Source: Pseudomonas protegens (GTDB taxonomy: Bacteria; Pseudomonadota; Gammaproteobacteria; Pseudomonadales; Pseudomonadaceae). Taken from it: 64,000 bases of DNA. Shown here piece by piece: positions 42,511-50,168 of this stretch (its first letter is position 1; each line of letters starts with the position of its first letter). A program made the translations under genes and the position numbers. Under the pieces are notes generated by a model that was not told the origin of the DNA, made no database searches, and saw only the letters and a program-made list of their open reading frames with translations. The DNA lies in contig NZ_CP031396.1 of NCBI RefSeq assembly GCF_003363755.1, positions 2,946,501-3,010,500 on the forward strand. The letters are read 5' to 3'.

Positions 42511-42823
42511 CCACTACAGCTCCCTATTTTTTTGCCCCAACGGCCATCCTGCCAACCCCCGCCGCTTGCGGCGGGTGTCCTTGAGCGCCAGCACGACTCA
42601 ATATCCACCCTTATGCAAGCCCGGGCCATCACACGCAAGCGCCGCGAGACTTGATTGACCGTCTTTTTCCAGACGCTGTTGCAACCGGCCATAAGCCATC
42701 GAGTTAGCCGAAAACGACCTGTTCATAGGTAAACAGGCCATCGCGACCATCTGCCCTTGCCGCCACCCGGACGGCCAACCAGAATCGACTGACGACCACG
42801 TTACCTGAATAAGGATGAGCGTC
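42511..42823. other. Intergenic region with right copy of the 42-bp repeat
   Basis: No gene is supported. It holds the promoter of the secreted-protein gene and, near its right end, the repeat at 42700-42740. No ribosome sites are seen for the short frames here. Confidence 0.5.
42700..42740 (+). repeat. 42-bp direct repeat, right copy
   Basis: CGAGTTAGCCGAAAACGACC then TGTTCATAGGTAAACAGGCC. The CCTGTT/AACAGG ends can form a six-bp stem. Confidence 0.6.
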
Positions 42824-43087
42824 ATGATGCATGCGGATTTGATTGATCAGGACGACCTGCTGGGACAACTCCGGGCCCTGGGTTTCGAGATGCCCGCAGG
42901 CGCCAGCGCCGAGCAGGCCTGTGAATGTGCGGTGCGCGGTTTGAGCGATGCACGGGCCAAGGCGCTCAAGGGCATGGTGGAGCAGATGCTCACCGGTAAT
43001 GCGACCATTCTTCCCGCGGTGCGCCAGGCCATTGATCGCCAGTTGCTGCCGGCCCTGGCCGAGTACCTGCAGCAAAAACGCGCGTGA
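42824..43087 (+). CDS. Hypothetical 87-residue protein
   Basis: Small acidic, helix-rich cytoplasmic protein beginning MMHADLIDQDDLLGQLRALG and ending LLPALAEYLQQKRA. Two cysteines occur in EQACECAVRG. AAGGA lies eight bases upstream of the ATG at 42824; another ATG at 42815 would overlap the ribosome site. No family is recognised. Codon use looks like that of the neighbouring genes, and the frame is well supported by the ribosome site. Confidence 0.65.
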   Translation: MMHADLIDQDDLLGQLRALGFEMPAGASAEQACECAVRGLSDARAKALKGMVEQMLTGNATILPAVRQAIDRQLLPALAEYLQQKRA

Positions 43088-43152
43088 GTCTCCCTGTGCC
43101 CTGAGCGGATTGCTAGAGTGCGCGTCCCTCTGGCGAAAACAGGCAAGCACTC

Positions 43153-43599
43153 ATGATCCCGATACAGCCCGGCTCATCCGCCGACGCGGCCAGTTGGCTG
43201 CAATTGCGCCTGGGCCTGTGGCCCGACTGTCCGCCAGAGGAGCACCTGGCCGAAATCCGCCAGATGCTGGCCGCCCCCCAGCGCTATGGCTGCTGGCTGG
43301 CCTTTGCCCAGAACGGTGAAGCCATCGGCCTGGCCGAGGCGGCGCTGCGCCACGACTACGTCAACGGCACCGAGAGTTCGCCGGTGGTGTTTCTCGAAGG
43401 AATCTATGTGGCTCCCGAGCACCGTCGCCAGGGCGTTGCCCAGCAACTGATCGAGCAGGTCAGCCAGTGGGGACGCCAGGCCGGGTGTGTGGAGATCGCG
43501 TCTGACACCAGCCTGGACAATCTGGCCAGCCAGACACTGCACCACGCGCTGGGTTTCGAAGAAACCGAACGCGTGGTGTATTTCAAGAAGCGTCTGTGA
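43153..43599 (+). CDS. GNAT acetyltransferase, AAC(6')-like
   Basis: 148-residue GNAT-fold acetyltransferase. It shows the signature order of aminoglycoside 6'-N-acetyltransferases of the AAC(6')-I type: DYVNGTESSPVVFLEGIYV, the acetyl-CoA loop PEHRRQGVAQQLI, then EIASDTSLDN and ALGFEETERVVYFKK. Length and motif order match that group well. It sits alone between an unknown small gene and gbdR, with no integron or transposon features, so it is probably an intrinsic chromosomal gene. Whether it modifies aminoglycosides in this organism cannot be told. Confidence 0.82.
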   Translation: MIPIQPGSSADAASWLQLRLGLWPDCPPEEHLAEIRQMLAAPQRYGCWLAFAQNGEAIGLAEAALRHDYVNGTESSPVVFLEGIYVAPEHRRQGVAQQLIEQVSQWGRQAGCVEIASDTSLDNLASQTLHHALGFEETERVVYFKKRL

Positions 43600-44703
43600 C
43601 TACAGACGCACGCTGGCGAAGGTCGACTCGTTGCGCGCCTGACTCAAGGCCGACAGCGGGCCGGACAGCGGCGCCAGGACCATGGCTTGCGGCAGCGGCA
43701 TCATTGCCACCTGCTGGGTGGTGTTGGAACCGATGCGCTCGTCACGGGGTGGAATACCGAAGTACTCGCGGTAGCACTTGGAGAAGTGTGGCGTGGAAAC
43801 AAAGCCACAGACCGACGCCACTTCGATGATCGACATCGGCGTCTGCTTGAGCAGTTGCCGGGCACGGATCAACCGCAGCTTGAGGTAGTAGCGCGACGGC
43901 GAACAATGCAGGTACTTCTGGAACAGCCGCTCCAGCTGGCGCCGGGACACGGCCACGTACACCGCCAGTTCATCCAGATCGATCGGCTCTTCGAGGTTGG
44001 CCTCCATCAGCGCAACGATTTCCTGGAGCTTGGGTTGGTTGGTGCCGAGCATGTGCTTGAGGGGCACGCGTTGGTGATCCTGTTCGTTGCGGATGCGCTC
44101 GTAAACGAACATCTCCGAGATCGCCGCCGACAACTCACGGCCATGATCGCGGCTGATCAGGTGCAGCATCATGTCCAGTGGCGCGGTGCCGCCGGAGCTG
44201 GTGAAACGGTTGCGGTCGAGGGTGAACAGGCGGGTGCTCATGGCCACCCGGGGAAAGGCTTCCTGCATCGACGCCAGGCATTCCCAGTGCACGCTGCAAT
44301 CGAAGCCGTCCAGCAGGCCGGCGCAGGCCAGGGCCCAGCTGCCGGTGCACACCGCGCCGAGGCGACGCGACTGGCGGGCCTGGCTTTGCAACCAGGACAC
44401 ATGTTCACGGGTCACGGTGCGCTGGATGCCGATGCCGCCGCAGACGATCACGGTGTCGAGGCTGGGGGCTTTGTGCATGGAGGCGTCGGGGGTGATTTGC
44501 AGACCGTCACTGGCCCAGACTTGACCGCCATCGACGCTGAGGGTGGTCCAGCGATACAGCTCGCGGCCGGACAGTTGGTTGGCCATGCGCAGGGGTTCGA
44601 CTGCGGAGGCCAGGGAAATCAGCGTGAAATTGTCCAGCAGCAGAAAGCCGATGGATTGAGGCGCACGGTTCTGGGGTTGGGCCCCGGAGTTGAACGACGT
44701 CAT
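43600..44703 (-). CDS. gbdR: Glycine betaine catabolism activator GbdR
   Basis: 367-residue GATase1-AraC activator that responds to glycine betaine and dimethylglycine and controls gbc, dgc, sox, cbc and related genes. The N-terminal domain is IGFLLLDNFTLISLASAVEP with an AVCTGSWALA pseudo-nucleophile region. The AraC HTH contains VAVSRRQLERLFQKYL and SVCGFVSTPHFSKCYREYFG. The length equals that of P. aeruginosa GbdR and the position next to sdaB and cbcXWV is the same. The ATG at 44703 has GGAGATAT upstream. Confidence 0.95.
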   Translation of the reverse strand: MTSFNSGAQPQNRAPQSIGFLLLDNFTLISLASAVEPLRMANQLSGRELYRWTTLSVDGGQVWASDGLQITPDASMHKAPSLDTVIVCGGIGIQRTVTREHVSWLQSQARQSRRLGAVCTGSWALACAGLLDGFDCSVHWECLASMQEAFPRVAMSTRLFTLDRNRFTSSGGTAPLDMMLHLISRDHGRELSAAISEMFVYERIRNEQDHQRVPLKHMLGTNQPKLQEIVALMEANLEEPIDLDELAVYVAVSRRQLERLFQKYLHCSPSRYYLKLRLIRARQLLKQTPMSIIEVASVCGFVSTPHFSKCYREYFGIPPRDERIGSNTTQQVAMMPLPQAMVLAPLSGPLSALSQARNESTFASVRL

Positions 44704-45149
44704 CGCGATATCTCCTCACACAAAGCGGGTGATGGCCTCAGGCGGAGGCTCTTTTTATGTGCCCTGCGACTCATCGGAGGCGGGCTTGATATTCACAGAG
44801 CAATTGCCATGCCTAAAGTTGAATGGGCATTCAATAACTCCTGAAAACGACGTCGCGACGCGTCTATATAGCCCTTGGCAATGTGCGGATAAGAAGCGCC
44901 GAAAGGCGCGGCGCACAGGCGCCGACAAAAGCGGTGAGCAGTTAGGTAGCACTTGGGCCGCCAAGGCGTTGCGCCGAGGCCGGCGAGTGTCACTCAAAGC
45001 ACAGCGCGCCGACCCACGGACTGGTCCGCCGGCGCACCGGGCAACTTGTCTATTCGCGACGCGCTAAAAGGTGGCGCGCGGTGGCCCGAGTGAGCCATTT
45101 GCGCGCGCCGACGTCCCTGGTTCGCATGCGGCTAGCCAGCGAAGGCGGC
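44704..45149. other. Intergenic region between gbdR and sdaB
   Basis: 446 bases with no supported gene; short arginine-rich frames look like shadows. It holds the gbdR promoter region. A GCCTC/GAGGC hairpin followed by TCTTTTT at 44733-44755 would end plus-strand transcription, that is, antisense to gbdR. A CGTCGCGACG palindrome lies at 44851-44860. Confidence 0.5.
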
Positions 45150-46526
45150 TCAGCATTCCACCGCGCTCACGGCCAGGCCACCACGGGACGTCTCTTTGTA
45201 TTTGTCGTGCATATCGGCGCCGGTATCGCGCATGGTGCGGATCACCCGGTCCAGGGAAATGAAATGCTGGCCGTCACCGCGCAAGGCCATCTGCGCGGCA
45301 TTGATCGCCTTCACCGCGGCAATCGCGTTGCGCTCGATGCAGGGCACCTGCACCAGCCCGCCCACCGGGTCGCAGGTCAAGCCCAGGTTGTGCTCCAGGC
45401 CGATTTCCGCGGCGTTGCACAACTGCTCGGGGCTGGCCCCGAGAATCTCCGCCAGCCCCGCCGCCGCCATGGCGCAGGCCGAACCCACCTCGCCCTGGCA
45501 GCCGACTTCGGCCCCGGAGATCGAGGCGTTCTTCTTGCACAGGATGCCGATGGCCGCCGCGCCGAGGAAGAAATCCACCACGTTGGCGTCAGTCACGTCC
45601 TCGCTGAATTTCATGAAGTAGTGCAGCACCGCCGGAATGATCCCCGCCGCGCCGTTGGTGGGTGCGGTGACCATGCGCCCACCGGCGGCGTTCTCCTCGT
45701 TCACCGCCAGGGCGAACAGGTTGACCCACTCCATGGCGCTCAAGGTGGAGCCGATCACATTGGGCTTGTTCAGTTCCTGCAGGCTGCGATGCAGCCTGGC
45801 CGCGCGCCGGCGCACATTGAGCCCGCCGGGCAGGATGCCTTCGTGCTTGAGCCCCTGTTCCACGCAATCCTGCATCGCGCGCCACAGCGTCATCAGGCCG
45901 CTGCGGATTTCCTCTTCCGAACGCCAGACCTTCTCGTTGGCCAGCATCAGTTCGGCGACTCGCAGGTTGTGCTTCTGGCACAGGCTGAGCAGTTCCACCG
46001 CACTGGAGAAATCGTAAGGCAGCTCGCTACGATCCAGGTCCGCCACGCCGCTACTGGCCTGGGCCTGGTCAACGACAAAACCGCCGCCCACCGAATAATA
46101 GGTATCGCGCAACAGCTCCCCGCCTTCACCTTCAGCCACCAGGGTCATGGCATTGGGGTGAAAGGGCAGGTTTTCGTCCAGCAGGCGCATGTCCCGGGAC
46201 CAGATGAACGGCACAGCCAGCCGTCCGTCCAGCAACAGGGTGTGGGTTTCCCTGAGCCGTTCGATGCGCGGGCCGATCAGCGACGGGTCGATCGCATCGG
46301 GCCACTCCCCCATCAGGCCCATGATCACCGCGTTGTCGCTGCCATGGCCAATGCCGGTGGCCGACAACGAACCGAACAGTTGCACTTCGATCCGCCGCAC
46401 CTGCTCCAGCAGATGGCGTTCCTTCAATACCTGGACGAATAACGCCGCGGCGCGCATGGGCCCGACGGTGTGGGAACTGGAAGGCCCGATGCCGATCTTG
46501 AACAAGTCGAAAACACTGATAGCCAT
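45150..46526 (-). CDS. sdaB: L-serine ammonia-lyase (serine dehydratase)
   Basis: 458-residue iron-sulfur serine dehydratase that deaminates L-serine to pyruvate, the last step by which methyl-amine carbon enters central metabolism. The N-terminal beta domain starts FDLFKIGIGPSSSHTVGPM, and the alpha domain carries the cysteines likely to hold the 4Fe-4S cluster (ILCKKNASISGAEVGCQGEV, LTCDPVGG, VQVPCIERNA). GAGGAG lies ten bases before the ATG. It is divergent from cbcX, sharing a region with candidate GbdR sites. Confidence 0.94.
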   Translation of the reverse strand: MAISVFDLFKIGIGPSSSHTVGPMRAAALFVQVLKERHLLEQVRRIEVQLFGSLSATGIGHGSDNAVIMGLMGEWPDAIDPSLIGPRIERLRETHTLLLDGRLAVPFIWSRDMRLLDENLPFHPNAMTLVAEGEGGELLRDTYYSVGGGFVVDQAQASSGVADLDRSELPYDFSSAVELLSLCQKHNLRVAELMLANEKVWRSEEEIRSGLMTLWRAMQDCVEQGLKHEGILPGGLNVRRRAARLHRSLQELNKPNVIGSTLSAMEWVNLFALAVNEENAAGGRMVTAPTNGAAGIIPAVLHYFMKFSEDVTDANVVDFFLGAAAIGILCKKNASISGAEVGCQGEVGSACAMAAAGLAEILGASPEQLCNAAEIGLEHNLGLTCDPVGGLVQVPCIERNAIAAVKAINAAQMALRGDGQHFISLDRVIRTMRDTGADMHDKYKETSRGGLAVSAVEC

Positions 46527-46953
46527 TACTGCGTAACTCCTCGATGAGCACAGTCCAGGCGCTGAAAACGCCCTCTGACGGAGCTGCTACGCTCAAGCTG
46601 CAATCCGCCGAGAAGGGCGCATCATCAGGCTTTTACTGCGCCTCGCGACGTCTGACACCGACTCACTCATGTCCACCAACGCCGCCTGGCGCGAGGCTCG
46701 GGTTCTGGGCGTTTTTTGCGGCTCAGATGCAGGAAAAAATGCCCGGAAACACTGTAAGCGACCTCACCGACACTGGATGCGACCCTCCCTGTACTGGATA
46801 CGACGCACCCCGTAGGCGACAGTTTTTCACTGGTACATGATCAGTCTCGACTCGATTGCAAGGCACGGTGGTAGAGCTGTCCCCGGCACACCAACCGCCA
46901 CACTTATAAGCGCGGTCCATACGCCGCCAAAAAAACATCCAGGAGTCTCCCCT
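46527..46953. other. Divergent promoter region of sdaB and cbcX
   Basis: 427 bases without a gene. It contains the triple 21-bp direct repeat at 46751-46804 and an extra GCGAC half-site at 46816. The frame starting at 46837 is the in-frame upstream extension of cbcX and is not translated with a visible ribosome site. Confidence 0.55.
46751..46820 (+). promoter_or_regulatory. Three 21-bp-spaced direct repeats upstream of cbcX, candidate GbdR sites
   Basis: ACTGTAAGCGACC (46751), ACTGGATGCGACC (46772) and ACTGGATACGACG (46793) are exactly 21 bases apart; a fourth GCGAC lies at 46816. Exact two-turn phasing is the expected layout for an AraC-family dimer. They lie 134-203 bases upstream of cbcX. 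GbdR is known to activate this operon; the site assignment is inference. Confidence 0.55.
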
Positions 46954-47901
46954 ATGAAAGGTTCCCCGTCGTTGTTGTTGGCCGCCATGCTGAGTCTGCC
47001 GCTTCTGGCACACGCCGCAGAACCGGAGCAATGCAGCACCGTAAACTTCTCCGATGTCGGCTGGACCGATATCACCGTGACCACCGCCACCACCAGCGTC
47101 GTGCTCAACGCCCTGGGCTACAAGACCAAGACCACGATGATTTCCGTGCCGGTGACCTACAAGTCCCTGGCCGACGGCAAGAATATGGACGTGTTCCTCG
47201 GCAACTGGATGCCGACCATGGAAAACGACATCAAGGCCTACCGCGATGCCGGCACCGTGGAGACCGTGCGCGCCAACCTGGAAAACGCCAAGTACACCCT
47301 GGCAGTTCCCGAGTCGCTGTATGACAAGGGCCTGAAAGACTTCGCCGACATCGCCAAGTTCAAGAAGGAGCTGGACGGCAAGATCTACGGCATCGAGCCG
47401 GGCAACGACGGCAACCGCACCATCCAGACGATGATCGACAAGAACGCCTTTGGCCTCAAGGACGCCGGCTTCAAAGTGGTGGAGTCCAGCGAGGCGGGCA
47501 TGCTGTCCCAGGTTGAGCGCGCTCAGCGTCGCGACACCGCGGTGGTGTTCCTGGGCTGGGAACCACACCCGATGAACACACGCTTCAAGATGAAGTACCT
47601 GACCGGTGGCGACGACTTCTTCGGCCCCAACTTCGGCCAGGCCACCATCTACACCAACACCCGCAAGGGCTACACCACCGAGTGCAGCAACGTGGGCCAG
47701 TTGCTGAAGAACCTGTCGTTCACCCTGAACATGGAAAGCACCCTGATGGGCAACGTGCTGGACGACAAGATGAAGCCTGACGCAGCCGCCAAGGCCTGGC
47801 TGAAGAAGAATCCACAGGTGCTCGATACCTGGCTCGCTGGCGTGACCACCATTGACGGTAAACCCGGCCTGGAAGCCGTGAAAGCCAAGCTTGCTGAGTA
47901 A
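46954..47901 (+). CDS. choX: Choline/betaine-binding periplasmic protein CbcX (ChoX)
   Basis: 315-residue solute-binding protein of the Cbc ABC transporter (called cbcX in Pseudomonas literature). The signal peptide ends near AHAAEPEQ (residue 20). Family features are [45 protein letters not shown] and FLGWEPHPMN, with tryptophans for the aromatic cage. The start at 46954 is chosen for the signal peptide and AGGAG eight bases upstream. It is separated from the permease gene by a strong terminator-like hairpin, so it is probably made in excess. Confidence 0.94.
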   Translation: MKGSPSLLLAAMLSLPLLAHAAEPEQCSTVNFSDVGWTDITVTTATTSVVLNALGYKTKTTMISVPVTYKSLADGKNMDVFLGNWMPTMENDIKAYRDAGTVETVRANLENAKYTLAVPESLYDKGLKDFADIAKFKKELDGKIYGIEPGNDGNRTIQTMIDKNAFGLKDAGFKVVESSEAGMLSQVERAQRRDTAVVFLGWEPHPMNTRFKMKYLTGGDDFFGPNFGQATIYTNTRKGYTTECSNVGQLLKNLSFTLNMESTLMGNVLDDKMKPDAAAKAWLKKNPQVLDTWLAGVTTIDGKPGLEAVKAKLAE

Positions 47902-47911
47902 TCGCTTACGC

Positions 47912-47942
47912 CGGGCGGGCTTGCCCGCCCGGGCTGTTTTTT
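47912..47942 (+). terminator. Terminator/attenuator between cbcX and cbcW
   Basis: CGGGCGGGC and GCCCGCCCG arms followed by GGCTGTTTTTTCC. It looks like a full Rho-independent terminator inside the operon. Confidence 0.75.
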
Positions 47943-47966
47943 CCTTGCATGCGGACGTTCAATACC

Positions 47967-48812
47967 ATGCTCACTGATCAGAAAATCCCCCTGGGCCAGT
48001 ACATCGCGGCTTTCGTAGACTGGTTGACGAAACACGGTGCCAGCACCTTCGATGCGATCGCTACCACCCTGGAAACCATGATCCACGGCGTGACGTTCGC
48101 GCTGACCTGGTTCAATCCCCTGGCCCTGATCGGCCTGATTGCCCTGCTGGCGCACCTGATCCAGCGCAAATGGGGCCTGACTGTATTTGTCGTGCTGTCC
48201 TTCCTGTTGATCCTCAATCTGGGGTACTGGCAGGAAACCATGGAAACCCTGGCCCAGGTGCTGTTCGCCACCCTGGTCTGCGTGCTGATCGGCGTGCCCC
48301 TGGGAATCGTCGCCGCGCACAAACCGCTGTTCTACACCATGATGCGTCCGGTCCTGGACCTGATGCAGACCGTCCCCACATTCGTCTACCTGATCCCGAC
48401 CCTGACCCTGTTCGGCCTCGGGGTGGTACCCGGCCTGATCTCCACGGTGGTGTTCGCCATTGCCGCGCCGATCCGCCTGACCTACCTGGGCATTCGCGAT
48501 GTTCCACAAGAGTTGATGGACGCGGGCAAGGCCTTTGGCTGTTCGCGCCGTCAGTTGTTGTCGCGCATTGAGCTGCCCCACGCCATGCCGAGCATCGCCG
48601 CCGGTATTACCCAATGCATCATGTTGTCGCTGTCGATGGTGGTGATCGCCGCCCTGGTCGGCGCCGACGGCCTGGGCAAACCCGTGGTCAACGCACTCAA
48701 TACCGCCGACATTGCCCTGGGCTTTGAAGCCGGTCTGGCGATCGTGCTGCTGGCGATCATGCTCGACCGCATCTGCAAACAACCTGAAGCCAAAGTAGGG
48801 GGTGACGCATGA
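47967..48812 (+). CDS. choW: Choline/betaine ABC transporter permease CbcW (ChoW)
   Basis: 281-residue OpuAB/ProW-type permease with about six membrane segments. The EAA loop region appears as DVPQELMDAGKAFGCSRRQ. The start MLTDQKIPLGQ at 47967 is preferred to an in-frame ATG at 47949, since it fits the family N-terminus; neither has a strong ribosome site. It overlaps cbcV by four bases (ATGA). Known in Pseudomonas to serve CbcX, CaiX and BetX as alternative binding proteins. Confidence 0.93.
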   Translation: MLTDQKIPLGQYIAAFVDWLTKHGASTFDAIATTLETMIHGVTFALTWFNPLALIGLIALLAHLIQRKWGLTVFVVLSFLLILNLGYWQETMETLAQVLFATLVCVLIGVPLGIVAAHKPLFYTMMRPVLDLMQTVPTFVYLIPTLTLFGLGVVPGLISTVVFAIAAPIRLTYLGIRDVPQELMDAGKAFGCSRRQLLSRIELPHAMPSIAAGITQCIMLSLSMVVIAALVGADGLGKPVVNALNTADIALGFEAGLAIVLLAIMLDRICKQPEAKVGGDA

Positions 48813-49987
48813 GCATAATCCGCTTCGATAACGTAGACGTTATCTTCTCCAAGGACCCACGGGAGGCGCTCAAGCTGCTGGACCAGGGCATGACCCGCAA
48901 CGAGATCCTGAAGAAAACCGGGCAGATCGTCGGCGTGGAAAAAGCCAGCCTGGATATCCAGAAAGGCGAGATCTGCGTACTCATGGGCCTTTCCGGCTCC
49001 GGCAAATCCAGCCTGCTGCGCTGCATCAACGGCCTCAACACCGTGAGCCGCGGCAAGCTGTTCGTCGAGCACGAAGGCCAGCAGATCGACATTGCCTCCT
49101 GCTCCCCCGCCGAACTGAAGATGATGCGCACCCAGCGCATCGCCATGGTGTTCCAGAAGTTCGCCCTGATGCCCTGGCTGACGGTGCGCGAGAACATCAG
49201 CTTCGGCCTGGAGATGCAGGGCCGACCGGAGAAGGAAAGGCGCAAGCTGGTGGACGAGAAACTTGAGCTGGTGGGCCTGACCCAGTGGCGCAACAAGAAG
49301 CCCGACGAGCTGTCCGGCGGCATGCAGCAGCGTGTGGGCCTGGCCCGCGCCCTGGCCATGGACGCCGATATCCTGCTGATGGACGAACCTTTCTCGGCCC
49401 TCGACCCGCTGATCCGCCAGGGTCTGCAGGACGAGCTGCTGGAACTGCAACGCAAGCTGAGCAAGACCATCGTGTTTGTCAGCCACGACCTGGACGAGGC
49501 CCTGAAGCTGGGCAGCCGCATCGCCATCATGAAAGACGGGCGGATCATCCAGTACAGCAAGCCGGAAGAAATCGTGCTCAACCCCGCGGACGACTATGTG
49601 CGCACCTTCGTCGCCCACACCAACCCGCTGAACGTGCTCTGCGGGCGCAGCCTGATGCGCAGCCTGGACAACTGCAAGCGGGTCAACGGCTCCGTGTGCC
49701 TGGACCCGGGTGGCGATTCCTGGCTCGACCTGGCGGAAGGCAACACCATCAAGGGCGCCCGTCGCAACGGCTCGCAGATGGACCTGCAGAACTGGGTTCC
49801 GGGGCAGTCCGTGGAAGAACTGGGCCGGCGCCCGACCCTGGTGGACTCCAACATCGGCATGCGCGATGCGCTGCAGATCCGCTACCAGACCGGCAACAAA
49901 CTGGTGCTCCACGACAACCAGAAAGTCGTCGGCATCCTTGGCGACAGCGAGCTCTACCACGCGTTGCTTGGCAAGAACCTGGGTTAA
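48809..49987 (+). CDS. choV: Choline/betaine ABC transporter ATP-binding protein CbcV (ChoV)
   Basis: 392-residue ProV-type ATPase. Walker A is GLSGSGKSS (residues 60-68), the signature LSGGMQQRVGLARAL, Walker B ILLMDEPFSALDP and the H-loop VFVSHDLDEAL. Unlike ProV it ends in a single long C-terminal extension (residues 270-392) with CBS-like features (TLVDSNIGMRDAL, VVGILGDSELYHAL). A strong terminator follows. Confidence 0.94.
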   Translation: MSIIRFDNVDVIFSKDPREALKLLDQGMTRNEILKKTGQIVGVEKASLDIQKGEICVLMGLSGSGKSSLLRCINGLNTVSRGKLFVEHEGQQIDIASCSPAELKMMRTQRIAMVFQKFALMPWLTVRENISFGLEMQGRPEKERRKLVDEKLELVGLTQWRNKKPDELSGGMQQRVGLARALAMDADILLMDEPFSALDPLIRQGLQDELLELQRKLSKTIVFVSHDLDEALKLGSRIAIMKDGRIIQYSKPEEIVLNPADDYVRTFVAHTNPLNVLCGRSLMRSLDNCKRVNGSVCLDPGGDSWLDLAEGNTIKGARRNGSQMDLQNWVPGQSVEELGRRPTLVDSNIGMRDALQIRYQTGNKLVLHDNQKVVGILGDSELYHALLGKNLG

Positions 49988-50000
49988 GCCGCAGACACAA

Positions 50001-50026
50001 AAACGCCGCGAGCAATCGCGGCGTTT
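50001..50026. terminator. Rho-independent terminator after cbcV
   Basis: ACGCCGCGA GCAA TCGCGGCGT flanked by AAAA and TTTT, so potentially bidirectional. Confidence 0.85.
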
Positions 50027-50050
50027 TGCTTTATCGACACACCCCCTTCT

Positions 50051-50127
50051 GCAGGAGCTGGCTTGCCAGCGAACAGGCCCTGAAACCTTCCATTAAGGGC
50101 GCCTTCGCCGGCAAGCCGGCTCCTACA
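50051..50127. repeat. REP-like repeat (family B)
   Basis: GCAGGAGCTGGCTTGCCAGCGAA and TTCGCCGGCAAGCCGGCTCC arms between the convergent cbcV and betT genes. Confidence 0.7.
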
Positions 50128-50168
50128 GCGGGTGGAGCCGCTCCGTCGGGAGCGGTCCGTCACTTCAC

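Noticed and set aside
44755..44997. 80-residue minus-strand frame upstream of gbdR.
   Set aside because: Arginine-rich low-complexity content, no ribosome site and no recognisable family.
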